Shown piece by piece: positions 1 through 12,898 of a DNA stretch of 64,000 nt. Below the pieces are notes generated by a model. It was given only the letters and a program-made list of their open reading frames with translations. It made no database searches and was not told the origin of the DNA. This DNA comes from Ehretia macrophylla (taxonomy: Eukaryota; Streptophyta; Magnoliopsida; Boraginales; Ehretiaceae). The stretch is from NCBI GenBank assembly GCA_037974665.1, contig CM075768.1, forward strand, positions 11,461,001 to 11,525,000. The letters are read 5' to 3'. Made by a program: the position numbers and the translations under genes. The first letter of the stretch is position 1. Each line of letters starts with the position of its first letter.

Positions 1-1157
1 TACAATAACCCCACTACAGACCAACCAAAAGCCATCCAAAACAAGCCCAAGAACCCTAATTTTGGCAATGCTCTTGGCTGAATTTTCTGGGATTTTGCTA
101 CAACATTCCAATAAAAAATTTGGCATTACAACATTACTACCCTACAATTAAAAAACTTTTAGATGCTATATTCAATCAATTCTAACCACTACAACAACAA
201 TTAATCAACAACAAGCCAAATACTCAACTTTTAATACCCGAAAAATAGAAATACATACTACTACAGTTCAAAACTTATATAAACACATATAAACAATCCT
301 TGGCATCGACTGAGCAACAATCTAACAACAATTTAACATTTCATTGGATAAAATGCAATTATATGAAAATGACATAAAATAGTATTTTGAGATCTAGAAT
401 TTTTCTCTCACCTTTGATGTTATATGATGCTAGAAAGGTGTGCAATAGGTGCCCAATAAGTGAATTCAAGCTTTGGTTCAAGAGTTTTGGCCTTGGATTG
501 CAAGTTTTATTGAAAAATTTCCTTTGAAAACCTTGAAGTTTCCTTCTCTTTTTCTCCCTCAAACTCTCGGCCTTGTGTGTGTTGTGTGGGCGTGTTTTGT
601 GTTGTTTTTAATGTGTGTTGATGATATAAGCTCAAGGTCAACAAAAATAATAAAAGTCAAAATTAGTTTCCTAGTCTTTTAATTAGTATTTTTAGTCTTT
701 TAATTGTTTTCTTGACTATTTTGCTCACAAACATGCAATTAACACTTATACTGCTTTAAGTAGTATATTTTTAGTTGACAACAATTTCCATATGTATATA
801 GATACACCCGACTCGGTTAAAAACTAGATTTTTGCAAAAGAAGGTGTAAAAACCTTTACAATTCTCAATCCGATTTGAAATCCGTTTTAATCAGACACGG
901 GTCTATTAATATCCGAGGACTAGGTTTCAAGACATTTAAAACACCCGTGTAAAAATTTTAGCGGACGTGCGTTCAAAATGCTATTCATAAAAACTGTCGA
1001 TAAAATTTTCAATGCCGTTTTTTATGAAAATTTCATGAATGCACACATAGCACGTAATAGGAATATAAATCACAGAATTATCGTATTCTAACTCATATAA
1101 CATATAAACAGGTCAAAATATGCAATTCTATGCAAATGTGAAATCTGGGGTTTCACA
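1..1157 (-). repeat. 3' LTR of A1, partial
   Basis: This copies about 5800-6954 and ends in the inverted terminal bases TTTCACA at 1151-1157. It is truncated by the window start. On the minus strand it holds U3 and the donor-like AAAGGTGAGAG (near 408-416), which is intact here but altered in the partner LTR. Confidence 0.93.
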
Positions 1158-1170
1158 TTCTCCCCCCCTT
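1158..1170 (-). promoter_or_regulatory. Polypurine tract of A1
   Basis: TTCTCCCCCCCTT on the plus strand is AAGGGGGGGAGAA on the element strand, directly before the 3' LTR. It is the expected primer for plus-strand DNA synthesis and matches the A2 tract at 37527-37541. Confidence 0.9.
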
Positions 1171-1189
1171 AAAGAAATTTCGTCCTCGA

Positions 1190-2909
1190 AATTCTTACTT
1201 GCTGGACGGAACAAATTTGGATACTGCTGCTACACCTGATCTCTCATCTCCCAAGTAGCTTCCTCAATCCCGTGATACTTCCACAACACTTTGACCATCG
1301 GAATCTTCTTCGACCTCAACTCTCGTTCCATCTGATCTAGAATACGAATCGACCGCTCATCATAAGTCAGATTCTCACGAAGCTGCAATGGCTCTGGCTC
1401 TAGAATACGAGAAGGATCTGGATTATATTTTCGCAAATTAGACACGTGAAAGACATTGTGAACATTAGAGAAGTTTTCCGGTAAAGCCAACCGATATGCT
1501 AACTTGCCAACTTTGCCGGTAATCTCAAACGGCCCTGCAAACCTCGGACTCAGCTTACTACCTTTATCATAGCGAGAAAACCTCTTTCGAGGAGACAATT
1601 TCATGAAAACTCGATCCCCGACCGCAAACTCCAAATCCCGACGGCGCTTATTAACATAACTCTTGTATATACTCTGCGCTATCAATATCCTCTGCCTGAT
1701 TAACTGAACATTCTCAATCTTCTCTATAAGCTCTGGCATGATATTCAGATCAATAGCCTTCATCTCCTTTACTTCATCCTAATACAAAGGTGATCAACAT
1801 TTATGGTCGTAGAGAGCTACAAAATGTGCCATCCCAATAGTCGCTTGATAACTATTGTTATAGGCAAATTCGGTAAGTGATAGATGTTTCTCCTAGTTCT
1901 TCCCGAAGTCCAGAACATAAGCCCTGAGCATATCCTCCAGAATCTGAATAGTCTTCTTAGACTGACCGTCGGTCTGTGGATGATACGCTGTGCTGAAATT
2001 TAACTGAGTACCCAAAGTCTCCTGAAGTTTCTCCTACAATCGAGAAGTAAACCGAGGATCTCGATTTGAGACAATACTAGATTGAATTTTGTGAATTTTA
2101 ACAATCTAATCCAAGTAAAGATCTGTCAACTTTGCAACTTCATCTCCTGTCCTCATCGGAATAAAATGAATTGTTTTTGTCAAACGGTCTATAATAACCC
2201 AAACCGCATCGTTACCTCTCGTTGTTCTAGGCAAAATAGTAATGAAGTCTATCGTAATATGCTCCTACTTCCATTCCGGTATTGCCAACGGCTGAAGTAA
2301 CCCTGCAGGTCGATGATGTTCTGCATTCACCCGCTGACAAGTCAAGCATCTAGATACAAACTGAGCAACCTCCATTTTCGTATTATTCCACCAATAATGT
2401 TATTTCTGATCCCGATACATCTTGTTTCCACAGGGATAAATAGTGTACTTTGAATTATGAGCCTCATCCAGAATACCTTTTCTCAAACCCGGTTCATCGG
2501 GAACACAAACCCTATTTCGAAACCGAAGAATACCATCTTCATGTAATTTGAAGTCAGACTGATCACCCGTGATCTGATCCTTGATCTTCTGAAGTTTTAC
2601 ATCAAGTTGCTAAGCTTCCCTAATCTGAGACAGCAATAAAGGTTGAATACGGATATGTGAACACATCACCCCAACCTGAGTCAATTCTGGTCTCCAATAA
2701 CTGACTTCCTCAAGAACCTCCCACTTTTTAACAACCAAACAAGCAATACTCGCCTTACGATTAAGAGCATCTGCTACATCAGTCACATATTTATCAGTCA
2801 AAGAAGTACTAATCTCAACCACATAAGACAATCTTTCAGGTTGCACGTTAACACGTTGCACACAAGTAGGTATAATGAAAGAATGCGTAGCACCAGAATC
2901 AATCAACAC
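1190..2909 (-). pseudogene. A1 pol remnant: protease stub, RNase H end, integrase, chromodomain
   Basis: Reading from 2909 downward, the frame opens with a protease active site (DSGATHSF). It then jumps near 2770 into the last residues of RNase H (VADALNRKAS), so about 1.5 kb or more encoding the rest of protease, RT and RNase H is deleted. The integrase core follows at about 2450-1764 with several stops. The first catalytic Asp survives (TIDFIT), the second is Asn (SNRDPRF), and the catalytic Glu is Lys (DGQSKKT), so the enzyme is dead. The open stretch 1763-1230 holds the GPFEI/HNVFHVS region and a chromodomain ending in EEATWE. Most lesions look like G-to-A or C-to-T changes. Confidence 0.88.
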
Positions 2910-2929
2910 TTTAACAAGTTGATCAAGTA

Positions 2930-4228
2930 TAAGGAAGTTACCTTAGGTGTTTCTTCCAAATCTACTGCGTAGGCCCGAGCCTGAACCCGCTGCTGCTGAG
3001 ATGTACTATCGGTAGGTCGACCCTGATAACCCTTGGTCGCTGGCCGACCCTCAAACCTCTAAAATCTAGGACAAGCCCTCGCCCTATGTTGGTTGCTGCC
3101 GCAACCTAAATATGTTCCTGCTTTCACCTTACAATCGGCCTCCAAATGGCCCTGACGTTTACAGTAAGCACATTACGGTGACAAAGCACTAACACTGCCC
3201 CTAGAAGACCCAGAAGCTGAAAAAGCAGCTGTACCAGCCTGCTGCTGAGGTCTTGCAACGCTAGGCCTATATTGACCCTGAGACTGGGTCGGCCTGTACT
3301 GTGACTGAGCCTGGTAGGAGCCCTGCTGAAACTGGGGCCTATAGAAACCCTACTGACCATGAGGTCTAAAAGAGCTCTGTTGTACTAGTGGCCTGTACAC
3401 AACCTGCTGCACTGGAGGCCTATACATACCTTGCTGACCCTGCAGCTGAAATGGCCTCTTAATAGGCTGACTAGGACCAATCTGCTCCCATTTCCTCTTC
3501 TCTAACCTAGAAGCCGCACCAAAGGCCTCTGAAAACTCATCATACTGAATCAGGGCCATTGCATCCTGAATCTCTGGCCTTAATCCCAAAACAAACCTCC
3601 GAGTCTTATGCTCCTGATTTGCTACAAATTCCGGTACATACCGGGACAACCTGGTAAAATTGGCCTCGTACTGGGCCACTGAAGCATTACCCTGAACCAA
3701 AGACAGGAACTCCGCCTCTCTTCGTTCCCACGTAATCCTCGGGACGTACTTAGCTCGGAACGCCGTAAGAAAGGTATCCCAAACATAAGGAGTACCTTGT
3801 GCCTTCCAACCAGATTTCACTGTAAGCCATCACTCTTCAGCCTCGTCATCAAACAAATAAACCACAAATGTAACTTTTATCTCATCAGTGTAATCCAAAG
3901 GATCAAATATCTTCTCAATTTTGTTGATCCAAGCCTCTGCCTTTCTATCATCTGGCTCGCCTTGGAATTACAGTGGATAGTAACCCATAAATTCCTTTAA
4001 TGTACTATGTCCATGATAACCACCCTGTGTGTTCAAAATCTGAGTCTGTACAGCCTGTGCCTGAGCAGCCTGCCATGCAAATATCTGTGCCTGACCCGTT
4101 ATGACCTCGGTTATACGGTCCATAGCCACTGCTAGACGGTCATACCCCTGATCTCTGCCTGGTGCCGCCTGACCTGGTGCCTCATCATCACCTTGGGGCC
4201 TACCCCGTGTTCTCGGTCAACCCGCCAT
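2930..4228 (-). pseudogene. A1 gag (capsid-like protein with zinc knuckles), broken
   Basis: The start codon is at 4228-4226, 284 bp inside the LTR. Codon 4 is TGA where CGA is likely ancestral. The same frame runs on through the retrotransposon gag domain (longest open part 3820-3350) into a Gln- and Pro-rich linker. The first knuckle, CX2CX4HX4C, is intact near 3125-3170. The second has lost its first Cys (YLGCGS...HRARAC). Further in-frame stops fit CAG or CAA codons changed to TAG or TAA. The frame shifts near 2940, just before the protease. In life the protein would package element RNA in cytoplasmic particles. Confidence 0.88.
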
Positions 4229-4495
4229 TCTACTATCAAAGAGTTAGCACAGGTTATAACACATAGACAGTTTATAGCACATAGGCAACAAAACTAACGT
4301 AAAGCACAAAAATTACTTAAGTACTAATCATATAAACAAATTAATCACATTATCACATAATTCACTTAATCACCTAATCACTTAATCACTTAGTCATATT
4401 ATCACATATTTCACTTTTCTTTCACTTCTTACATAATCTCATGCTAAGACCATTACCCACATTCCGAGAATACCCCGACTGACAACTAACATGCT

Positions 4496-4506
4496 CTCTG
4501 ATACCA
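4496..4506 (-). promoter_or_regulatory. Primer-binding site of A1 (initiator Met-tRNA)
   Basis: CTCTGATACCA on the plus strand is TGGTATCAGAG on the element strand, five bases from the LTR end at 4512. It complements the 3' end of initiator methionine tRNA. Confidence 0.9.
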
Positions 4507-4511
4507 CTTAA

Positions 4512-6954
4512 TGTAACGCCCCAACTCGACCCCACCTACGATCAGTCAGGACGCAATGAAATTTCAGCAGTATAACGACAGTAATACGAACATCAGGGCT
4601 CTAAACCAACCTTTTTGAACTTCATACAACCAACTCCAAAGATCAACAACAACTCCACAACCAAGTTAACAACATACAACGCAACCATTTCCATATATTA
4701 AACAACCATTCAACAACCCAACCATAGATTACATGCCTCTGTTTCAACAACAACATCTCTACATAAAACCATACACACACATAACATATTATACTAGCTT
4801 AGCAACTTATTTAAATTCCAGAAGTAGGACAACTAAACTAGCATAACACTTTTACTATCTTTAGATCAGTTTATACAATACAATCTTTAAAAGCTTAAAA
4901 CTTTACAACATAAGTCATACTACAAAATAACATAAAGCATTGCAGCTAAGCATCAAGGATATGACTCTGGCACATAAGACTCTTCAATAAAAGTCATATT
5001 CTCAGCTTCCTGAGGCACATACCTGTAATTCAATTCAGTAACACCTGCTTGCAGATAACGAATGAGAGTAAGCTTATATAAAACAAGCCCAGTGAGGATT
5101 CGATAGATCTTTTAAAAGCATTTACTATACCCCTTGGAAATCATCCCTGGAGCTGTAAACACACAATGAACATCAATAACATTACAAGTACAACAATAAC
5201 AATAATCAATCAATAAATATACTCTAGTTGGTGTAGCTCCAAACTCCATTACGATCTCAACCATCTTCTTATAACTCCCATAACACACACCCGATGTACC
5301 TCATCTAGCCCCTCCCTCCATGGCATCTCCTCCCATGCGAGTTGGGGGTAGTCTATGATAGTCATGCCGTTATCAACCCGACAACCCAATGCTGCACGAG
5401 AGGTGGCACACACTTATCAAGACTCATGACAATAATAATAATCATTCACATCATGGGAGGACAACAAAAGTAGGTTGCTTATCTCTCGACATCATCAATC
5501 ATCAATCAGTTAACAACATTTCAACAACATAACTTCAATTAATCAATTAACAACTAAACAACTAAGTTAGATGACAAAGTAGGCCACCCAACTTAACATG
5601 CATTGAACCACACAACCAATCGTGAGTTTAACCAACAACAACCCAAGATTCAACCACTCAAACACTACCCAAACAACCAAAGACAATATTTCAACATTTA
5701 AAGAAAGACTACACAAAGTTCCAACAATCGTAACTTACAATCTACTAATCCAATAACCTCCAAAACCACTTCCTATCACTCACCCATACATGCATCTACA
5801 ATAACCCCACTAGTGACCAACCAAAAGCCATCCAATACAAGCCCAACAACCCTAATTTTGGCAATGCTCTTGGTTGAGTTTTCCGGGATTTTGCTACAAC
5901 ATTCCAATCAAAAATTTGGCATTACAACATTATTACCCTGCAATTAACAAACTTTTAGAAGCTATAATCAATCAATTCCAACCACTACAACAACAATTAA
6001 TCAACAAGCATCCAAATACTCAACTTTTAATACCCGAAAAATAGAAATACATACTACTACAGTTCAAAACTTATATAAACGCACATAAATGATCCTTGGC
6101 ATCTACTGAGCAACAATCTAACAATAATTTAGCATTTCATTGGATAAAAATACAGTTATATGAAAATGACATAAAATAGCATTTTGAGATCTAGAATTTT
6201 TCTCCCACCTTTGATGTTATATGATGCTAGAAAGGTGTGCAATAGGTGCCCGACAAGTGATTTCAAGCTTTGGTTCAAGAGTTTTGGCCTTGGATTGCAA
6301 GTTTTATTAAAAAATTACCTTTGAAAACCTTGAAGTTTCCTTCTCTTTTTCTCCCTCAAACTCTCGGCCTTGTGTGTGTTGTGTGAGTATGTTTTGTGTT
6401 ATTTTTAATATGTGTTGATGATATAAGCTCAAGGTCAACAAAAATAATATAAGTCAAAGTTAGTTTCCTAGTCTTTTAATTAGTATTTTTTGTCTTTTAA
6501 TTATTTTCTTGACTATTTTACTCACAAACATGCAATTAACACTTAGACTACTTTAAGTAGCATATTTTTAGTTGACAAGAATTTCCATATGCATATAGTT
6601 ACACCTGACTCGGTTAAAAACTCAATTTTCGCAAAAGAATGTGTAAAAATCTTTAAAATTTCCAATCCGATTTGAAATCCGTTTTAATCAGACACGGGTC
6701 TATTAATATCCGAGAATTAGGTTTCAAGACATTTAAAATACCCGTGTAAAAATTTTAGCGGACGTGTGTTCAAAATACTATTCACAAAAACCGTCTATAA
6801 AATTTTCAATGTCGTTTTTTATAAAAAATTCATGAATGCACACATAGCACGTCATAGGAATATAAGTCACAGAATTAGTGCATTCTAACTCATATAACAC
6901 ATAAATAGGTCAAAACACGCAATTCTATGCAAATGTGAAATCTGGGATTTCACA
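4512..6954 (-). repeat. 5' LTR of A1, complete (2443 bp)
   Basis: On the plus strand it starts TGTAACGCCCC and ends TTTCACA, so it has TG...CA ends. Read on the element strand it carries the long-LTR architecture described in the findings: a donor-like site near 6205 (here changed to GGTGGGAG), a GC-rich block near 5330-5410, a hairpin near 5070-5090 and an acceptor-like site near 5050. No coding sequence is recognisable in it. Confidence 0.93.
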
Positions 6955-9193
6955 GATACAATAGAAACAAATAGTGCTAATCACATATTAATCTAATACA
7001 AGTTCAACAATTATTTAATCTATAATTAGCAACATCTTTAAGGTTAAGGTTTCTCATTTAGCGATTAAGGTTAAGAATAAAAGATAACTTTACAAGTTAA
7101 GAAAGAGTTGTTTGACTATTACACCGAAGTTGGTCCTTTGAATTAAAGACTAGTTAGTACTACCAATACAGGTTCATAAGTTGCTCAAGCTTCCTTTACT
7201 TTACAGTAGTTAATAACTTGTATATGAAACTAGTTCAACTCCACTTATTCCTTAATCAGCTATTAACTTAATCTAAAGATAATTCTCTTAAGGTTTTAAA
7301 GCTAATCAAATCTTGGTTCCAATAAGGTTCAAAGAGTATTAAATATATTCTTTTATATGGTTTACCTTTCCCTTCTAAGTGTTCGCTAGTTTGCACATAA
7401 GTCACATAATAGGTTAAATAATGCATAGAGAATCATATCATATTGTCCATAGCATCACCTTCAACATATTATATGTCTTCACATAGATTATATTATATAA
7501 CAAGCAATAACAATATCTTATAATACATTATTTAACTTCAAGAAACATTAGGAGCACAAAACAAATAAGCTCAACATTTTCAACATCTCAATAATAGCTC
7601 AAGTGTGGCTACATATTTACCTAAGCAAATGACTCCCAAATAAACTGATTTTTACATGTATGGAAATCTCTTCGAAAGTAGATAACTCTAGAATCAAACG
7701 GCATCTAATTATGAGTTAAATTCATCAAGATATGACTAAAACAATATAGGTGCGCAAACTGTCCAGATTGCTTACGTTTTCTGTCACCCTTTGATTTTTA
7801 ATGTTTTTGAAGTCCTAAACGATTTTTCTTACTTTTTCAGCCTAAAAAAAGTTTGTTCCTCACTGATCAAAATACCTACCCTAATTTGTTCAATTTTTTC
7901 TAGATAGTAATAGTAGGTCAAAAATACCACGAAATTCAGGCAAGCAAAATTGTCCTAGACCAGCTCAACTATAAACCTCACTGATTTTGGCATTTTGGGC
8001 CAAGTAAATGATTTTTCCTCATGACTCGACCTAACCAAGAATTATTCCTATCAAAGTCTAGATGAATATACATATTTTTCCAGAATTTTTCCTTAGAGGT
8101 TACATGCTCAAATAGTTCACACAATATAGCAGCTACAACAAAAATGTGCAATCATATACATGTCTAAACTTGTATAATACAACAATTTCTTACTCAACAA
8201 CACATATATATGAAATATAAATTTTGAAATCAGTTTTTTAAAGGATTCCCCTCACCTTATAATCTCAAGAAATGATGATGTGAAGCTTGAGAGGGCAAGA
8301 TCTAGCTTCTATCTTTCTTCTTTCTTCCTCTTCTTCCTCTTTTTATCCTCTTTTTCCTTGATTTTTAGGTGTATGTGTGTGTAGAGTGTGTGTTGGTGTG
8401 TGTGTGTTTTCAGCCATGTGATTGTCTCTGTGTGTGTGTGTATATGTCATTTTTGTGGTGTGCATGTTTATGTGTTTGTGTTTTGTGTGAATATGTATAT
8501 AATATGTATGTGTATGTATGTATAATAAAAGATATATAAGCCTAATGACTAACTTACCCTTAACTAAATACTTATTTACTTGGTTGCCATTTTCGTTAAA
8601 ATCTAACTATTTAGTTACTCCAATTCCTAATTGTCTACGTTAATTATTTTCTACGATTCTTATGATTTTCTAAAATATTCGGGAAGTCCCGAAATTGCAC
8701 TTAAAATGAGAATTATGCACATTAGCCAATTAAATGTGCCTACTTACATAAGAATGCATTTATATTGATGCAATACATGTTAATAGATTAAATTTCTTGT
8801 TAAATTAGATATATGCACATAGTTTGAGATAAGTGCACATTAAAGGCAACTGATTGCACGTAGAACAATGAATAAGCTCACTAACAAATAAAAATGCAGT
8901 TTCGCACCTATAAATATATTCTAATTATTTTACTTGCATGTTATTCTCAATTAAATGTACATAACTATAATAAATACACGTAAATATACTCCAAGCATAT
9001 GATGCACAAAATAACAATTTTCTCCTACCTTATACGAGTCATATATCATGGCAAAAATGTAAATTCGGAAAAAATGACAGTCAAATTTTACTATGAATAG
9101 TAACTATTCCTAAAATAAGTAAATGCACATTTTAAATGGACAACTAAAGTATGCAACAGTTAATATAGACATGTTTGGGTCTCGGACGTCACA
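6955..9193 (-). repeat. Partial LTR of another gypsy family (G), minus strand
   Basis: The right end reads CGTCACA (9187-9193), which on the minus strand is an LTR start (TGTGACGTCC). Inside, at about 8248-8256, is a donor-like TAAGGTGAGGGG, preceded on the element strand by a GA-rich leader (8290-8350) and CA/TG-rich repeats (8370-8450). The remainder down to 6955 is AT-rich without coding potential and stops where A1 begins. I infer that A1 inserted into this LTR and that the rest lies left of the window. Confidence 0.6.
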
Positions 9194-9618
9194 TATATAA
9201 ACTACTTGGTGTAATATGTTAATCTTTTGGACACTTAGCTGTGTTTAGTTTAGTACCTTATTCTTTTGAGGCCTAGAAGTAGTAGTTGGATCCATATAAT
9301 ATAATTTGATGGATCTAGGTCCTGTAAATATTTATTCAGTAGTTGTAATCTTAATCATTAGTGATGAAGTTTGTAAAATGTTGTTTATTAGAATTGATGT
9401 AACAATAGGTGATATAATTGCAATATTAGCAAACTTGGGTTTTAGCGTTTGGGAAGTAAATTTTAATTGCTTGGATGTATGGTTTTATGGATAATAGTGC
9501 TTGGGCTAGTATATTGTGCCTTAGTGGATTTAGAAGGAATGATCTTCTTAAACCCATGGTATCACGATCTTAGATGTTCGAGGTCAAAGTAAGTTCGAAT
9601 ATAATCCCTTCTTTGTCA
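9194..9618. other. Intergenic remnant with a short D-LTR-like patch
   Basis: No gene is visible. The stretch near 9258-9282, with CTTTTGAGGCCTAGAAG, resembles the 3' part of the D LTR near 61515-61545. This suggests an old LTR fragment interrupted by LTR G. Confidence 0.35.
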
Positions 9619-10006
9619 TTATTGTGGTGTCAGAGACTGTTTTAGTGATTGAAAAAAAAATGGGGGTCGTGACAAGGACTGTTTATGAAATGAGTCTTTG
9701 AGAGAGATCCAAAGCAAGCGGGTAGTAGTATGGCCTATCGCTTCATGTACAAGGAAGTTGGAGAGGGTGGCAGTGATACACACTGTGATGAAACTATCAT
9801 AAACTATCATAATGTGTCCAGTCATCAAGAGAAAGCGAAGAAAATGATGAAGAGGAAATGGTAGTTGAGGTGGTGGATTTGCCAAACTTAGGTAAGGTGC
9901 CATCAATGAAACCAAGAAGGTTGTTAAACGTAAAGAAGCGAGGAATTTGAGACTGCCGGGTTAAATAGTTTGTATTATCAAGGGACATTGTGACGTAGGC
10001 CTTCAC
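9619..10006 (-). pseudogene. Ty1/copia gag N-terminal fragment
   Basis: Two overlapping minus-strand frames join into a copia gag start. The upstream part (10006-9797) has the LDNTNYLTRQSQI and LLGFIDGTLPK pattern typical of the N-terminus of copia gag. After a frameshift the second frame holds a degenerate ARELWxSLxxxF-like segment (TTRLLWISLKDSFHKQS). It sits about 240 bp downstream of the copia LTR at 10244-10516 in the same orientation, so the two form one truncated element. Nothing of pol remains beside it. Confidence 0.7.
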
Positions 10007-10243
10007 ATTGTAGGTAGGTAATGCTAGAGTAATGGTTTATCTATCCATATAGATTAAAAAAGTGAGGTAAGGACTGAAAGATTGAGAAAAAGAAATGAAT
10101 AAAGGTAATGATGATGTGATGTAAGGCTGATTTGATAGACGTGAAGAAATGAATAAAGAAGTTATGGAGAAATCAGAGAGAGAGGTAGCGGAACAAGGTA
10201 GGAAGGCCTGGAAGAGACGTTAGTCGTGGAATAGCTAATACCA

Positions 10244-10516
10244 TGTAAAGTTTATATGAGTAAAGCTGTTATATTTCATTAAATTGAATAGTATACAACT
10301 AGTTGTATTTATAATACATTGAGATGCCTATATCCTATGTAACAGAAAATATAATTTACAGATAAACAAGAATTAAATTTTAAAATTCAAAACCCAAGTC
10401 TGTTATCAGAAAGTACTCAGAAATACAATTGTCTTACAATGGATAAGTAAAGTCTGCCCCATGTAAGAAAGATGTATATAATTTACGTGATCTTCATAAG
10501 CACGTAAACTATAACA
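10244..10516 (-). repeat. Copia-type LTR (273 bp) of the fragment above
   Basis: The plus strand starts TGTAAAG and ends ATAACA, giving TG...CA ends. On the element strand it has TATAAATACAAC followed by AATGAAATATAACAG near the 3' end, the usual layout of a short copia LTR. Immediately after comes TGGTATTAG (10235-10243 on the plus strand), a decayed Met-tRNAi primer site. Confidence 0.7.
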
Positions 10517-11149
10517 AAAACATGGAAAAAAGATCATTTTAGGGCCTGAACTTACCTTAATATAAAATTTAGGCCTTGAACTTAAAAACCTTTAATAGGA
10601 TAGCTCGAAGTATGGAAAAAAGGCATACTTTATACACCCATTAATTACAAAATATTAGTTAATGTTACAGTTACTTTACTCCTATCATGTATACATGATG
10701 TAAATTTTGCCCCTAATGTCTAATTTATATCACTTAATGTCCTCATGTAATTTAGTTAATTGAAATGTCTATTGTAGTTGTTAAAAATATATGGGTATAC
10801 AAAAGTATCCCTTCTTTATACCTAATGTTTATTTTCTGTAGATGTTAAAACTTTAGACAAGTAATAAAACTTCAAGTTAAATGTTACACTGTACACAGTA
10901 AAATATTTCTTCCTAATAATAGTTGTTTTCTTTCCTATGCTAATATCATTTTAACCCCTTATTGTATATACACGTTGTAACATTTTTTTTTCTTATATTT
11001 ATTTTGTATTACTCAATGTCTTTTGTGGTTAATGAGTAATAGCCATAATTTTATTTCAGTTAAAAAAAAAGAGGAACCAAAAAGGTTAAACTAACAGTGG
11101 GAAGTTGAAAAACTAGAAACCAACAGTGTCATTATTAGGAAATTGGTGA
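10517..11149. other. AT-rich DNA without recognisable features
   Basis: No ORF, LTR end or RNA gene is recognisable. It may be upstream (U3) sequence of LTR H, whose 5' end I cannot place. Confidence 0.4.
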
Positions 11150-12565
11150 GATGGGGGGTTACAACTTTTGGCATTTCTATCACCCATTAACATTCCCATA
11201 TCATTATATAAAAGAAACCATTATAGACTTCTAACCTTCAATTTGGACTTACACAAGGAGAAGAGATGGAAACGAGCTTGGAGCATTAGATTACATGATT
11301 GGATTCAAAGAGCATCTAGAATCGGGTAAGCTTTCGACTTATAGTTCTCTTTATTGATAAATATTAGTGTTGCACTATGTATAGTACTTAGGCTACTATT
11401 TGTGCATACGTCAGTTTGTTGGCTTGAGATGTTAGAAGAATATCATCATGAACATTGATATGATAATGTGTTTTGAAGATGTTTAGTTGGCCTAGAACTT
11501 TAGCAGCTGATGACTTCTAGATCTTGATGATGATTTTATCATTGAACTATGGACTGTATTATTCCTCCTAGAGTACTGCAGTGCTTATAAAAATAATTGC
11601 ATGAGTTGGAAAGAAGAAGAAGAACAACAACAATTGTTTCCAAATTAAGTTATCAACAGTGATAAAATGAATGATCTCATTTATACATATTAATTTTTAA
11701 AGTAGGATGAGTCGCTAGTAGTTCAGTTGCTATTAAATTGAATTATCATAACTCGGATGTCAATTATGCCTGGTTTAGATGATGCAGAGTTTAAAAGTCA
11801 TATTAGATTAAAATGTACCATAAGTTTAGGCACTTTAGCATGAGTTATAGTTGTTCATGAGATAGAAGAGATTAAAGCTTAAATTATGTTAGAAGCACTT
11901 ATAAATGTGAAGTAAAATAGGGATTGATGTTATTGGGATTATATTGGTTAGGTGGTGATTAATTGTCGCATTCTTTGGATTCGAGTCTAACTTTTTGTGT
12001 GTGACTATGTGATAAGTAACACTTCGTAAATCATAGTCGCTTGTTAACTTGATACATATTTACTTAGTATGTATGCTTCAACAAATTTGTTTATGACTTA
12101 GTATGTTGTGATATTTTTTTATGAAGAAAATATTTGTCAAAATATTTCGAGTCATGCCAACATGCTAGAAGGTTGTGATGTACTTACTGGACTCTTTAGC
12201 TCACTATTGGATGGGTTTTTTTAGACTAAGATGGTGCAAGTTATGAGATGGAAGGGGAATAATGAAGTGTGGAGTCCTTATTTGGTCAATGGTATTGGGG
12301 CAATTTCAATCTAGCTATCTTGGTTTATGTAAAGATTTGCTGTTCTAAAACAGTCTTATGATTACGGAAGAGTACCTCAAACTTTAGTATTTGCTACATA
12401 ATTATCTTTAAAATTATGTTTGGAGATTTTGAAGCTTTATAATTTGGGCATTTAGTTTAAGTTTATAAATTATGATTACGTGTCTGACTTGAATTGAACC
12501 TTGCACTAAATGTACGGCAATTGTCACGTGTTATATGTGTGAGTTTTTGGTTTCGGGGCGTGACA
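11150..12565 (+). repeat. LTR of gypsy family H, plus strand, 5' boundary uncertain
   Basis: The 3' end is firm: TTTCGGGGCGTGACA at 12551-12565, followed by a primer site. A TATA box (TATATAAAAG, 11205-11214) precedes a GA-rich leader (11256-11275), a donor-like GGGTAAGC (GT at 11326) and an acceptor-like TTTTTTTAG (ends 12224). The segment from about 11560 to 12565 is repeated in inverted orientation at 13379-13703 and 18719-20515. It lacks about 460 bp that the inverted copy has between positions homologous to its 11990 region. Confidence 0.75.
11205..11214 (+). promoter_or_regulatory. TATA box of LTR H
   Basis: TATATAAAAG stands in AT-rich DNA about 120 bp upstream of the donor-like GGGTAAGC. 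Position and sequence fit an RNA polymerase II core promoter. Confidence 0.5.
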
Positions 12566-12572
12566 ATTTAAG

Positions 12573-12584
12573 TGGTATTAGAGC
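12573..12584 (+). promoter_or_regulatory. Primer-binding site after LTR H
   Basis: TGGTATTAGAGC differs by one C-to-T change from the Met-tRNAi complement. It lies seven bases past the LTR end, the spacing seen in A and B. Confidence 0.85.
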
Positions 12585-12818
12585 CTAGATTGGACGATTG
12601 AATATTTAGAAATATAGGCTTAAATCTTCCTTTTATGTGGTTTTGGTCTTCAGATGTGTTAATATGATTATGTTTGAATGATAGTTCTTGACATTACTCA
12701 TAGTGGTTGAAGTATTTTCTTTTCTAAGTTGATGATATTTCATAAGCAACCATTCTTGAAAACTCAATTATGCACACATTTAAGAAGACTTCAAAAATTA
12801 TACTCGTTGATGGCTGTT

Positions 12819-12821
<3 letters not shown>

Positions 12822-12859
<38 letters not shown>
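12822..12859. repeat. (AT)n microsatellite, about 18 units
   Basis: Alternating A and T run for about 37 bases, with an imperfect continuation to about 12870. Confidence 0.97.
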
Positions 12860-12867
<8 letters not shown>

Positions 12868-12898
12868 TATTGAAAGATGAGAGGAATCCAACTTACTG

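Larger units (their letters stand above)
1..6954 (-). mobile_element. Ty3/gypsy chromovirus A1 (family A), minus strand, internally deleted
   Basis: Read on the minus strand, the order is 5' LTR (4512-6954), primer site, gag, a protease remnant fused to the end of RNase H, integrase with chromodomain, polypurine tract and 3' LTR (1-1157, cut by the window edge). The gag, double zinc knuckle, integrase and chromodomain-like C-terminus fit the Tekay/Del chromovirus lineage. Most of protease, all of reverse transcriptase and most of RNase H are missing, so the copy is defective. The five bases beyond the right end are GATAC (6955-6959); the matching left duplication lies outside the window. A2 (31680-39961) and the solo LTR at 45135-47353 belong to the same family. 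Confidence 0.93.

Noticed and set aside
9306..9494. 62-codon plus-strand ORF
   Set aside because: Short, AT-rich, no similarity to known domains; lies in LTR-like remnant DNA.
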